A DNA stretch of 14,506 nucleotides from an uncultured Muribaculaceae bacterium. GTDB taxonomy: Bacteria > Bacteroidota > Bacteroidia > Bacteroidales > Muribaculaceae. This document shows, piece by piece, positions 1 through 8,103 of the stretch. The position numbers and the translations under genes are program-made. The stretch lies in assembly GCA_910587475.1 (NCBI GenBank), contig CAJUMR010000051.1, forward strand, positions 1 through 14,506, given 5' to 3'. Positions within the stretch are counted from its first letter, which is position 1; each line of letters opens with the position of its first letter. The notes beneath the pieces are model-generated. The model saw only the letters and a program-made list of their open reading frames with translations. It was not told where the DNA came from and did not search any database.

Positions 1-1111
1 TGAGCTGCTTGATGCCGAGGCTCATCTTGCGGTCTTCGCGGTCGAGGGTGAGGACAACGGCTTCTACTTCGTCGCCAACCTTCATGAAATCCTGTGCGCT
101 GCGGAGGTGCTGTGACCACGACATTTCGCTTACGTGGATGAGACCTTCTACGCCCGGAGCGATTTCGAGGAATGCGCCGTAGTCTGCCATGACAACAACT
201 TTGCCTGTGACTTTGTCGCCGACTTTGAGGTCGGGGTTGAGGGCATCCCAGGGATGGGGCTGGAGCTGCTTGAGACCGAGGGCGATGCGCTTCTTTTCGT
301 CGTCGAAGTCAAGGATAACGACGTTGAGCTTCTGGTCGAGTTCGACAACTTCGCTCGGGTGGTTGACGCGGCCCCATGAGAGGTCTGTGATGTGGATAAG
401 ACCGTCGACACCGCCGAGGTCGATGAATACACCGTATGCGGTGATGTTCTTGACTGTACCTTCGAGCACCTGACCCTTTTCGAGTTTCGAGATGATCTCG
501 CGCTTCTGCTGCTCGAGTTCTGCTTCGATGAGTGCTTTGTGCGATACAACAACGTTCTTGAATTCTTCGTTGATCTTGACAACCTTGAATTCCATGGTCT
601 TGCCAACGAAGAGATCGTAGTCGCGGATGGGCTTAACGTCGATCTGTGAGCCGGGCAGGAATGCCTCGATGCCGAATACATCGACGATCATGCCGCCTTT
701 GGTGCGGCACTTGATGTAACCCTTGATGATTTCGTCGTTTTCGAGAGCTGCGTTGATGCGTTCCCATGAGCGCGATGCACGAGCTTTCTTGTGAGACAGG
801 ATAAGCTGGCCTTTCTTGTCTTCCTGGTTTTCGATGAATACTTCCACGATGTCACCGACTTTGATTTCGGGATTGTAGCGGAATTCGTTCATCGGGATGA
901 TACCGTCGCTCTTGTAGCCGATGTTAACCACTGCTTCGCGCTTGTTGAGGGCGATGATGGTACCTTCGATTACGTCTTTGTCTTTGACGGTGTTGAGAGA
1001 TTCATCGTAAGTCTTGGTAAGCTCTTCACGAGTCTTCTCTCCGGCGGTTTCGCCGTTTTCGTAGGCTTCCCAATCGAAGTCTGCGAGGGGTGAATTTTGT
1101 AATTCAGTCAT
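1..1111 (-). CDS. rpsA: 30S ribosomal protein S1, 3' end outside window
   Basis: Ribosomal protein S1 binds mRNA on the 30S subunit and helps initiation, which matters in Bacteroidetes because Shine-Dalgarno sequences are rare there. The first 370 codons are present and the rest lies beyond base 1. The protein starts MTELQNSPLADFDWE and carries four S1/OB-fold repeats in view, at about residues 45-113, 127-194, 213-283 and 297-366. The third and fourth show the classic S1 core (AYGVFIDLGGVDGLIH at about 225-240 and DYGAFLEIAPGVEGLIH at about 310-326). Bacteroidales S1 usually has close to 600 residues, so one or two repeats are missing only because of the window edge. The ATG at 1109-1111 is the only plausible start and sits about 60 nt downstream of the predicted transcription start. 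Identification is firm. Confidence 0.97.
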   Translation of the reverse strand, partial: MTELQNSPLADFDWEAYENGETAGEKTREELTKTYDESLNTVKDKDVIEGTIIALNKREAVVNIGYKSDGIIPMNEFRYNPEIKVGDIVEVFIENQEDKKGQLILSHKKARASRSWERINAALENDEIIKGYIKCRTKGGMIVDVFGIEAFLPGSQIDVKPIRDYDLFVGKTMEFKVVKINEEFKNVVVSHKALIEAELEQQKREIISKLEKGQVLEGTVKNITAYGVFIDLGGVDGLIHITDLSWGRVNHPSEVVELDQKLNVVILDFDDEKKRIALGLKQLQPHPWDALNPDLKVGDKVTGKVVVMADYGAFLEIAPGVEGLIHVSEMSWSQHLRSAQDFMKVGDEVEAVVLTLDREDRKMSLGIKQL

Positions 1112-1178
1112 TTAATTAAGTTAATAAATAGGGTTAGTTAATCTGTGGGCCTGTTTGACGAGGTCCTTTTTTCTGCCG

Positions 1179-1209
1179 CAAAGATACGAATAATTTTCTT
1201 ATTCACAAA
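1179..1209 (-). promoter_or_regulatory. rpsA promoter, Bacteroidetes sigma-ABfr type
   Basis: On the minus strand a -33 element TTTG (1206-1209) is followed by exactly 19 bp and the -7 element TATCTTTG (1179-1186). This matches the Bacteroidetes consensus TTTG / TAnnTTTG perfectly. Transcription should start near 1172, giving an AT-rich leader of about 60 nt before the rpsA ATG. The leader has an imperfect hairpin (GGACCT, 8-nt loop, AGGCCC). I cannot tell whether it is regulatory. Confidence 0.85.
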
Positions 1210-1270
1210 TAGTTTGATGATTTCATTTATGCCTCATCAAAAAATATCAACGAGCATTTTGCGCCGCCGG

Positions 1271-2026
1271 TTATTCTTCGGCTTCTATTCCAAACGGCGC
1301 GTTGCCGAATATTCTATAATACTCATAGTCGATAAACAGCGAATCTTTGTCTCTGGTAAGCCGATATGTATATAGATCTCCGAAATCGGAGTCGTATTGA
1401 TAGTAACCGATATGGAAATCTATAGTGTCTCCTGTCACACGGTAAAGTTCCAGTGAACCGAGACTATAGCGGTGTCCGAAGTATTTTTCTTTGTTGAATT
1501 CTTCGGGCTCGGCTCTGAATATTAGATCTCGGGATATTTCTACGGTGTCGGCCGGCGATTTACGACCGCTTTCATGGACGATTAAATAATTGCGGTAGCC
1601 GCGTTCATAATATATGGTGTCGGTCTCATTATCCCGGTGAGATGTGATAACAAAGTCGGTCGAGTCGTTTGATACCTCATGGCGGCATTCAATCATTTGA
1701 TTGTTGATGAAATATACATCATAACCGTTTCGTGCGAAAGGATCTTCTCGGCATATGAACTTATAATCCTTTTTTGCATCAAGGCCCATAAGGCTATGGA
1801 GTGTGTAAGTTAACGGGGCATATGTGGGTTTCTCTCGATTGAGCTTCAGCTTGAAATCGGGCCGCGACACGACGACGGGCGCAATTGCCGGAGATGCAAG
1901 TCTTGCAGCGGCTGTATCCGCAATGGTTGTGTCGGTCTCAACCGAGGTGTTATGCTTGCTGTTGCAGCTTATGACAAGAGGGAGGGCGATTGCTGAAATC
2001 GTGATTTTTAGGCTGTCGAATTTCAT
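1271..2026 (-). CDS. Hypothetical outer- or inner-membrane lipoprotein
   Basis: A 251-residue protein with a type II signal peptide: hydrophobic segment from about residue 8, lipobox V-I-S-C with the acylated cysteine at residue 21, then a Ser/Thr/Asn-rich linker. It is therefore predicted to be a membrane-anchored lipoprotein. The remaining roughly 190 residues are rich in Tyr, Asp and Arg with alternating polar/aromatic strands (for example YDVYFINNQMIECRH and DTIDFHIGYYQYDSDFGD), which suggests a beta-rich fold. I recognise no family and no catalytic motif. It has its own perfect promoter and is followed by the rpsA promoter, so it is probably a single-gene unit. No clear terminator hairpin follows the stop. 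The start ATG at 2024-2026 is supported by the signal peptide beginning immediately. Confidence 0.85.
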   Translation of the reverse strand: MKFDSLKITISAIALPLVISCNSKHNTSVETDTTIADTAAARLASPAIAPVVVSRPDFKLKLNREKPTYAPLTYTLHSLMGLDAKKDYKFICREDPFARNGYDVYFINNQMIECRHEVSNDSTDFVITSHRDNETDTIYYERGYRNYLIVHESGRKSPADTVEISRDLIFRAEPEEFNKEKYFGHRYSLGSLELYRVTGDTIDFHIGYYQYDSDFGDLYTYRLTRDKDSLFIDYEYYRIFGNAPFGIEAEE

Positions 2027-2055
2027 GAAATGCTGTGTGTTGAAGTGCTTTTTTG

Positions 2056-2086
2056 CAAATATACTATAAATGTGTTGATTAACAAA
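2056..2086 (-). promoter_or_regulatory. Promoter of the lipoprotein gene
   Basis: Minus strand -33 TTTG (2083-2086), 19-bp spacer, -7 TATATTTG (2056-2063): a full match to the Bacteroidetes consensus. The predicted start of transcription near 2049 leaves a leader of about 23 nt before the ATG at 2026. Confidence 0.82.
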
Positions 2087-2142
2087 AAAAGATTGCAGGT
2101 GTTAGCTCGCGCGTTTCCCGATGTCTCCGTTGATGATATGAT

Positions 2143-2180
2143 AAAGGCCAAAAGCGTAGTTTGTAGCGCTTTTGGCCTTT
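2143..2180 (-). terminator. Rho-independent terminator after the 518-residue secreted protein
   Basis: A perfect 14-bp inverted repeat, AAAGGCCAAAAGCG (2143-2156) against its complement at 2167-2180, encloses a 10-nt loop. It lies 20 nt past the stop codon of the minus-strand gene. Like many Bacteroidales terminators, the A/T run is built into the stem ends (AAAGGCC...GGCCTTT) rather than a long separate T tract. Confidence 0.88.
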
Positions 2181-2199
2181 GATGGATCAGTGGGCTTGA

Positions 2200-3756
2200 T
2201 TATTTGAGGATTACTTTTTCAGTCTTCGAGCCTTGGCGCTTGATATAGATGCCTGCGCTGGAGGGCTTGTCGATCTGACGGCCCTGAAGATCATAGTAGC
2301 TTGCCTGTTCTTCGCTATTGTCGACGGCGATGTCTGCGATGCCCGAAACGTCCGACGATTTCATCACGAGGGCAAATGCGTCGTTAAAGCCGGCGAAAAG
2401 AGGATATTCTGAGGTGATCTGGCGCATCATGAGTGCCATTCTCGGGAACGACACAGACACAGTGTGGTCATTGTCGCTGTAGGTTGTTGTTCCCCAGTAG
2501 CCTTTTTCGGTGATTGATTCTTCGGTGCGGCCGTTGATGATGTTGTAGTGGGCCGCGCTGCCCATCACCAGACGTATGCCGTCGCCGTCGGTGATATCGG
2601 AGGGAGCGATCACTATATAGGTGTGCTCTGGAGTGACGGCGTTGATTTCCATGTAGGAATTAACTTCTGCGTCGGCAGGTTGCAGGCGCGACCATACCGA
2701 TGTCCATGTGTCGTCGGTCGTATAGGGATTGACCATGCGGTAGCGCTGTTCGCTTGCATGACGTTGCACTCTGATGCCGCTTGCAGTGTTGATCGGGAAA
2801 TCGGTGTAATATGACGACAGATAGTCATCGGTGTATTCGGCTGTGCCCCAGTCCGACCATTCTGCCTCGTAGTCGTAGGTGGCCACTTTGTAGTTGCTGG
2901 CTGATTCTTCATCGGTGTCGTAGGTCGTGACAACCACGTATGTGCCTGTGGCGTCGAGAGGCAGGCGCACACTGCCCGGACCGTCTGCGGCTTCGAGGCT
3001 CTGATCTGCGCGGACTTGAGCCACAAGATCCGTGAACTCATCGTCATCGGCCGGGTCATATCCGAGCGGTTTGACAAACATCGAGGTCTTCACATTGGTT
3101 GCGTCGGCAAACGATAGATCGATTTTCAGCGATTCGCCGTCGGTGGTTTCGCCGGCAACCGACATGTCGACGTTGTAGTCCTTGTAGTCGCCGTCGAGCT
3201 GAATGGTCTCGATGCCGTAAGCGATCACGTTGTCAACCACGCTCGGATCATCGACATAATAGAGCATGGCCATTTCGATTTTACCTGCCTCGGGATAGAC
3301 CATTGTCTCGATGCCTATGTTGTAGTATTTCGTGAGTTCGTCGACCATCACGGGTTTGCCTTTATAAGTCAGGCCGGTGTTGAAATTGCTTATGTTGTAG
3401 TAGTCGATAAAAGGCATGCCTGCGATTCTGATCGATTGTTCGAATATTCCTTCGATACACCATGAGTCAACACCCATGCCCGTTGGATCGGTCGTGCAGT
3501 AATACACGGTCACCGGACATGGATTGATGAGCCCGCTTTCGGCGTTGAACGTTCCGGTGCCGAGGGGTTCCCATGTGCTGAAATTGCCTCCGAGGTCTGA
3601 GGGGATCTTTGATGGGGAAGAAGCTTGACATGCCAATGCCAGTTCGGATGTGTTCATCTTTTTCAAGATAGGCGCCGGTTCGGTTGTTGATGCATAGACG
3701 CCCGCTGCTGCCACTGTGGCGGCTGTGACAAAAGTAATAAATCTGTTCATAGACAT
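2200..3756 (-). CDS. Secreted protein with T9SS type-A sorting domain
   Basis: A 518-residue protein. Residues 1-22 form a Sec signal peptide with likely cleavage at V-Y-A/S. The C-terminus (about 470-518) is a T9SS type-A sorting domain: YYDLQGRQI at 487-495, then SSAGIYIKR and a terminal KVILK. Such domains direct transport across the outer membrane by the Por machinery and are then removed. The body has a W-x-x-x-G-T module twice: WEPLGTGTF at about 62-70 and WSDWGTAEYTDDYLSSYY at about 300-317. The second is followed by VQRH and YRMVNPY (330-345). I have met this module in secreted Bacteroidales proteins of unknown role. No enzyme motif is visible. MSMNRF is taken as the start; the second Met (residue 3) is equally possible. 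It has its own promoter and terminator, so it is monocistronic. A surface or extracellular role is inferred. Confidence 0.88.
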   Translation of the reverse strand: MSMNRFITFVTAATVAAAGVYASTTEPAPILKKMNTSELALACQASSPSKIPSDLGGNFSTWEPLGTGTFNAESGLINPCPVTVYYCTTDPTGMGVDSWCIEGIFEQSIRIAGMPFIDYYNISNFNTGLTYKGKPVMVDELTKYYNIGIETMVYPEAGKIEMAMLYYVDDPSVVDNVIAYGIETIQLDGDYKDYNVDMSVAGETTDGESLKIDLSFADATNVKTSMFVKPLGYDPADDDEFTDLVAQVRADQSLEAADGPGSVRLPLDATGTYVVVTTYDTDEESASNYKVATYDYEAEWSDWGTAEYTDDYLSSYYTDFPINTASGIRVQRHASEQRYRMVNPYTTDDTWTSVWSRLQPADAEVNSYMEINAVTPEHTYIVIAPSDITDGDGIRLVMGSAAHYNIINGRTEESITEKGYWGTTTYSDNDHTVSVSFPRMALMMRQITSEYPLFAGFNDAFALVMKSSDVSGIADIAVDNSEEQASYYDLQGRQIDKPSSAGIYIKRQGSKTEKVILK

Positions 3757-3777
3757 AATGTGTTAAGAATTTACTCG

Positions 3778-3808
3778 CAAAGTTAACTTAAAAAATGTTG
3801 TTTGCAAG
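3778..3808 (-). promoter_or_regulatory. Promoter of the 518-residue secreted protein
   Basis: Minus strand -7 TAACTTTG (3778-3785), preceded at 19 bp by CTTG (3805-3808), a 3-of-4 match to the -33 TTTG. The leader would be about 15 nt, ending at the ATG at 3756. Confidence 0.72.
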
Positions 3809-3843
3809 CAAATTTCCAATAAAAATAGCTTTTGAATGGAAAA

Positions 3844-3878
3844 AAGTCGGCGACATGCTTTCGCGTTGTCGCCGGCTT
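3844..3878 (-). terminator. Rho-independent terminator after the FN3 secreted protein
   Basis: On the minus strand a 12-bp stem (3867-3878 pairing with 3844-3855, one G-U pair, core GCCGGCGACA) closes an 11-nt loop. It is followed by a run of six T (complement of 3840-3845, two of them within the stem end). It lies about 50 nt past the stop of the upstream minus-strand gene and before the next promoter. Confidence 0.88.
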
Positions 3879-3926
3879 CGGATATACAGGGATAATAGCT
3901 GGGATGCTGTTTCGCTGTGGTAATGC

Positions 3927-6323
3927 TTAATTTACCAGTATTTTACGTGTGAAGCCCGATCGGCTCACGACAAGATATAGGCCTGCTGACGGCAGACTGA
4001 TCGATGTAGTGCCGGGTGCCAGATCGCGTCCGGCGATTTTCTGGCCGTTGACGCCGAACACTTCGATGTGTTCGCGTTCTGATGTCACTATGGTCAGCTC
4101 AAGTCCTTCGGTCGAGACCGTAATGTGGCTGTCGTCGCTGGCAACGTCGTCGATGCCGGCCGATCCGCCGACATGCATCGCTACGTCAGAGACTGAGTAG
4201 ACGCGTGAGCCGTAGAAATCACGGTAGGCAAACACTCTGTAGGCGAAGCTTTCGTTGGCGTCGGCTGCCGCGTGGCTGAATGTTGCCGACGAGGAACTGT
4301 TGCCGCCTATGGCTTTGGTTTCAAGTTCGGTGAATGATTGCTGACCTTTCTTGAAATTCTGTGTCACGGCCATTTCGTCGATATAGAACGGCTTACCTCC
4401 ATAGCTGTAGATCAGTAAAGGCATGGCTTGTTCGCCGCAGTCGAAGTCAAATGTCATTTCGATCGGTTTGCTGTGAGCGCTGATCAATTGGCGTTTGAAT
4501 ACTCTTGCACCGGCCTGAACTACGAGTGAGTCACCGACGGCATCGGTGTCACCGACGATAGACAGTTTGACCGAGAATCTGCCGTCGTCGCCGCTCAGGT
4601 TCATCGGCGGAGTCTGTATCGAGCCTTGTGCGGTGAAGAACGACCGTGTGCCGAGCATACCTTTCACAAGATAAGTGCTCAGACCGAGCCAGCCGGGAGT
4701 GATCGTGTACTGGTCGAGCGACGATGGTCGGTAGGAATTGTAGAGTCCATAGGGATTGGAGAGTGTTCCCTGCGTCACTTTGTCGAAATTCTCATATAAT
4801 AGGATGACTTGCTCGTCTTCTGGCGCAGTGTACACCTTGTAATTGCTCACCATGTAGCCTTCGGCTTTGGCCACAGGTTGCCATGATGCGGTGAACCCTG
4901 TTTCGCCGACTTCGCTTGCGGGCAGAAGGGTAGGTGACGCAAGGCCGGCGGCCATTATCTCGCGGGATGGAGCCGAGGTGAACTTGTCGTTCAATGCTTT
5001 GACGGTATATGAGTAGTCGGTTTCAGCGTCGAGTCCGCTGATCTTGGCCGAGGTGCCCTTTGCGTTGATGTCGTTGATCACGGCTGTCGATGAAGGCTCG
5101 GTCATCACTTTGATATGGTCGACCACAATGCTGATGTTTACGCCAACGTCGTTCGAGAGGTTCTGGTTGAATGTCATCTGTATCTGTCTTACTCCGTCGG
5201 GGAGCTTCGACGACAAGTCGATGATATCGCCGTCTTTCGATATTCGTTCGATGTCGATATTGCCGAGAGCCGTCCAGCTGTCACCGACCAGACAGGCGAA
5301 ACGAATCTGGCTGAAGCAGGCCGAGCCGCTCGGGTGAGCCGCAAAGAACGAGAAGTCGCGGATCGGGCGATCGTATTCGGGCGTGATGAAGCCGTCGCCT
5401 TTGGCTGCGAACACTATGCCTTGTGAGCCTTCATAGCCTTGATCCGACACATGTTTGCCGCTGTAGTTGCCGTAGCCGAACGTCCATCCTTCCGGAAATC
5501 CGGGGTTAGACGGGTCGATGTGCTTCCCGTCGTCGGTAAGGTTGAGATCTTCGAAGTCGACATAGGACGTGGCCGACTTCACGTCGCGTTCGTAGATCGT
5601 CACGCTGTAGCTGTCGGCTTCGACCGACGGCAGCCAGTTGGCGGTGAAGCCGTCGGAAGTGAAATCGCTGGCTGGGAGGACTTCCGGAGCCGGGATCGAT
5701 GTCTGGACAGAGGTGATGCGGATGTCATCGATCAGCACCTTTTCCTTGAGCATCGAGAACTCCACCAGACAGCCGCTGAACAGTCCTTCGGTGAACTCGG
5801 CCGAGAACTCCTGCCATTGGTTGCCGACGGTGATAGTGCGGGCTTCGAGGCGTCCCGATGTGCTGTTGATGATTACGGCCATCACGTCTGACTCTGTACT
5901 GTCGTCGAGCAGGCGTGCGCGGAAGGTCACTTTCAGATCTCCGGCGTAGTCGCCTATCGGAGTTCGCAGGAAGCCCGTGTCCTCATACGGGCCGTTGTCG
6001 CCGTAGTACATGCCTGTGGAGATCAGACACACTCCGCCGGCCTGATAAATCGCCGCACCGCTCCAACCTGGGGCCGTGGTGTACTTGGCGTCGATCGCTC
6101 CGCTGCGGAGATCGGCGATGTTGGTGCCGTCGGGCGCTTCTTCGGAGCCGGCTGTGAGCTTCGAGAAATTTTCGTCGACGATTGTGCGTCGCTCGTCTGA
6201 CCGAGGTGCACGTTGCTGCGCTGCAACGGCAGATCCGATGCTGGGGAAGATCGCAAGCTGTCCGTAGGCTGTCGGGCCGGCGGCGATAAATGCGATCGTG
6301 GATAGGAATTTTATTAGCTTCAT
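3927..6323 (-). CDS. Secreted multidomain FN3 / jelly-roll protein with T9SS sorting domain
   Basis: A 798-residue exported protein. Residues 1-21 are a signal peptide (cleavage near T-A-Y-G/Q). Residues 47-207 form a first jelly-roll-like module (DENFSKL..., ending LIDDIRITSV). Two fibronectin type III units follow, each apparently split by an inserted jelly-roll of the choice-of-anchor/cleaved-adhesin kind. FN3 halves lie at about 212-250 and 412-458 around an insert at 254-408 (YVDFEDLNL ... IVVDHIKVM). The second pair lies at about 462-503 and 663-717 around an insert at 506-660 (LLYENFDKV ... YIDEMAVT). Residues 725-798 are a T9SS type-A sorting domain (IEVFGVNGQKI, SLPSAGLYLV, terminal RKILVN). 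An adhesive or glycan-binding surface role is inferred; no catalytic motif is seen. The gene is monocistronic with its own promoter and terminator, and divergent from the efflux operon. Confidence 0.88.
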   Translation of the reverse strand: MKLIKFLSTIAFIAAGPTAYGQLAIFPSIGSAVAAQQRAPRSDERRTIVDENFSKLTAGSEEAPDGTNIADLRSGAIDAKYTTAPGWSGAAIYQAGGVCLISTGMYYGDNGPYEDTGFLRTPIGDYAGDLKVTFRARLLDDSTESDVMAVIINSTSGRLEARTITVGNQWQEFSAEFTEGLFSGCLVEFSMLKEKVLIDDIRITSVQTSIPAPEVLPASDFTSDGFTANWLPSVEADSYSVTIYERDVKSATSYVDFEDLNLTDDGKHIDPSNPGFPEGWTFGYGNYSGKHVSDQGYEGSQGIVFAAKGDGFITPEYDRPIRDFSFFAAHPSGSACFSQIRFACLVGDSWTALGNIDIERISKDGDIIDLSSKLPDGVRQIQMTFNQNLSNDVGVNISIVVDHIKVMTEPSSTAVINDINAKGTSAKISGLDAETDYSYTVKALNDKFTSAPSREIMAAGLASPTLLPASEVGETGFTASWQPVAKAEGYMVSNYKVYTAPEDEQVILLYENFDKVTQGTLSNPYGLYNSYRPSSLDQYTITPGWLGLSTYLVKGMLGTRSFFTAQGSIQTPPMNLSGDDGRFSVKLSIVGDTDAVGDSLVVQAGARVFKRQLISAHSKPIEMTFDFDCGEQAMPLLIYSYGGKPFYIDEMAVTQNFKKGQQSFTELETKAIGGNSSSSATFSHAAADANESFAYRVFAYRDFYGSRVYSVSDVAMHVGGSAGIDDVASDDSHITVSTEGLELTIVTSEREHIEVFGVNGQKIAGRDLAPGTTSISLPSAGLYLVVSRSGFTRKILVN

Positions 6324-6390
6324 ATAGGATTATTGAAATGTTTTCAGGCTGCGGTCTGTCGTTGTGGCGATATGCTGCTCATCTACGCCG

Positions 6391-6420
6391 CAAAGGTATA
6401 TAATTATGTCGTATTTCAAA
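6391..6420 (-). promoter_or_regulatory. Promoter of the FN3 secreted protein
   Basis: Minus strand -33 TTTG (6417-6420), 18-bp spacer, -7 TACCTTTG (6391-6398). This gives a leader of about 60 nt to the ATG at 6323. The spacing is one base shorter than in the other promoters of the window. The 291-bp gap between the divergent genes (6324-6614) holds this promoter and the one for tolC, and nothing else I can identify. Confidence 0.75.
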
Positions 6421-6546
6421 ACAATTTGAGTGTGTATTTTGTATTTTATGGGAAAAATGGTAAACGACATGTTTGAATTGGTGAGCCGTTTTTGCTTGAT
6501 TCTTGTCTTTTTAGGGAATAGTCAACATTTTTTAGTTAATTCGTGT

Positions 6547-6554
6547 TATATTTG
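6547..6554 (+). promoter_or_regulatory. -7 element of the efflux operon promoter
   Basis: TATATTTG matches TAnnTTTG and lies 60 bp before the tolC-like ATG. At 19 bp upstream there is no TTTG, only a T-rich stretch (6522-6527). The -33 element is therefore weak, perhaps meaning low or activator-dependent expression. No regulator gene (TetR, AraC or similar) lies next to the operon in this window. Confidence 0.6.
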
Positions 6555-6614
6555 CAGTGCGAAACAGATGCAGCCTGTTCTCGCCTTATGTTAAACGTGT
6601 TTCAATTATAGATT

Positions 6615-8084
6615 ATGAGGCTACAAAGCATTTTGGCCTTTTTGAGCATATCGATTGCAGCTGGTGCGCAGATTCCCTCGGGAACTGTGTCGCTCGATTC
6701 ATGCCGTTCAATGGCCTTGTCAAGCAACAAACAACTGATGATGTCGAGGCAGTCGATCAAAACCGCCCATTATCAGAACCGCGAAGCATTTGCCGCATAC
6801 TTGCCGGCTCTTGACTTCAACGGCGGATATGCTTACAACCAGAAAGATATCTCGATTTTTTCCCACGATCAGTACTTGCCCATAAAGACATTCGATCCGG
6901 CGAAAGGTACCTATGAGTTCTCGCTCGTCACAAATCCCGAGACAGGAATGCCAGTCAAAGGACCCGACGGACAGTACATTCCCAAGGACGTTGCCTATCT
7001 CCCGAAAGACGCGATGACCTACGATATCCACAACGTATTTTTCGGGGCCGTAACATTGACTCAGCCTCTGTTTATGGGAGGAAAGATCGTGGCCATGAAC
7101 AAGATCACACGCTATGCCGAGCATCTTGCCGAGCAACTCAACAACAGCGAGGCCGAAAACGTCGTCTATGCTGTCGACGCAGCCTACTGGATGGTTGTGT
7201 CGCTCAAAGCCAAGCAGAAACTCGCAAAGAGCTTTGTCAATCTGCTCGACACCCTTCAGCACAATGTCAGCCTCATGGTCGACCAGGGTGTAGCCACTCG
7301 CAGCGATCTGCTCAGCGTCGACGTCAAGCTCAATTCGGCGCAGGTCGATCTCGTAAAGGTCGACAACGGACTGTCGCTTGCACGGATGGCGCTTGCACAG
7401 GTGTGCGGTCTGCCGGTCAACACCGTGTTCACACTCGCCGATGAAGACATTGACGACGCCACCGTGACCGCCGACATCGCCCGCTCCTACGACATGGAAG
7501 AGGTATACAGCCGCCGTCCCGATCTCAGAGCTCTCGAGATCGGAGTCAACATCGCCGGACAACAGAAAAAAGTCGCAATGTCTGACATGTTGCCCAAAGT
7601 TGCGTTGATCGGTGCCTACGGCTTCTCCAATCCCAACATGTTCAACGGCTTCTCCAAAAACTTCAACGGAGCGTTCTCGGTCGGTGCAACTGTGTCGATT
7701 CCCATCTGGCACTGGGGTGGGAACTACAACAAATACCGCGCTGCCAAGAGCGAGGAAACCATCATGAAACTCCGCTTGAGCGACGCTCGCGACATGGTCG
7801 ACCTGCAGGTCAACCAAGCTTCGTTCAAAGCCCAGGAAGCCCGGAAAACCTACTCCATGACATCGACCAATCTCGCTAAAGCCGACGACAATCTGCGCAC
7901 TGCCGATCTCGCCTTCCGCGAAGGCATCGCCACAACCGACAATGTCATGGAAGCGCAGACCGCATGGCTGAAAGCCCACTCCGAGCAGATCGACGCTATG
8001 ATCGACGTACAGCTCTGCAACACCTACCTGAGCAAAGCCCTCGGAACTTTGCAGTATCAATACACCCAACCCGATTTGAATTAA
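6615..8084 (+). CDS. TolC-family outer-membrane efflux protein
   Basis: A 489-residue outer-membrane factor. It should trimerise into the outer-membrane channel and periplasmic tunnel of a tripartite export pump. Residues 1-18 are a signal peptide (A-G-A/Q). The mature part starts with the family's VSLDSCRSMALSSNKQ helix and shows the two internally related halves of TolC proteins. Landmarks are FGAVTLTQPLFMGGKIVAMNK (first beta hairpin and helix) and the matching FSVGATVSIPIWHWGGNYNKYR in the second half. The RRPDLRALEIGV segment and the long amphipathic helices with LAFREGIATTDNVMEAQTAW are also typical. Length is normal for the family. It is first in an operon with the adaptor 19 bp downstream. 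The ATG at 6615 is chosen because the signal peptide starts there. The substrate cannot be told. Confidence 0.95.
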   Translation: MRLQSILAFLSISIAAGAQIPSGTVSLDSCRSMALSSNKQLMMSRQSIKTAHYQNREAFAAYLPALDFNGGYAYNQKDISIFSHDQYLPIKTFDPAKGTYEFSLVTNPETGMPVKGPDGQYIPKDVAYLPKDAMTYDIHNVFFGAVTLTQPLFMGGKIVAMNKITRYAEHLAEQLNNSEAENVVYAVDAAYWMVVSLKAKQKLAKSFVNLLDTLQHNVSLMVDQGVATRSDLLSVDVKLNSAQVDLVKVDNGLSLARMALAQVCGLPVNTVFTLADEDIDDATVTADIARSYDMEEVYSRRPDLRALEIGVNIAGQQKKVAMSDMLPKVALIGAYGFSNPNMFNGFSKNFNGAFSVGATVSIPIWHWGGNYNKYRAAKSEETIMKLRLSDARDMVDLQVNQASFKAQEARKTYSMTSTNLAKADDNLRTADLAFREGIATTDNVMEAQTAWLKAHSEQIDAMIDVQLCNTYLSKALGTLQYQYTQPDLN

Positions 8085-8103
8085 GCTCTAACACCTATTT
8101 AAA

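Noticed and set aside
148..681. Second minus-strand frame of 177 codons inside rpsA
   Set aside because: Out-of-frame Ser/Thr-rich translation of the S1 gene, with no independent support.
6720..8069. Open frame of 449 codons on the minus strand, antisense to the TolC-family gene
   Set aside because: It lies wholly inside a clearly real gene, has a Val/Gly/His/Asp-rich composition typical of a reverse-strand shadow of GC-rich codons, and shows no domain or promoter.
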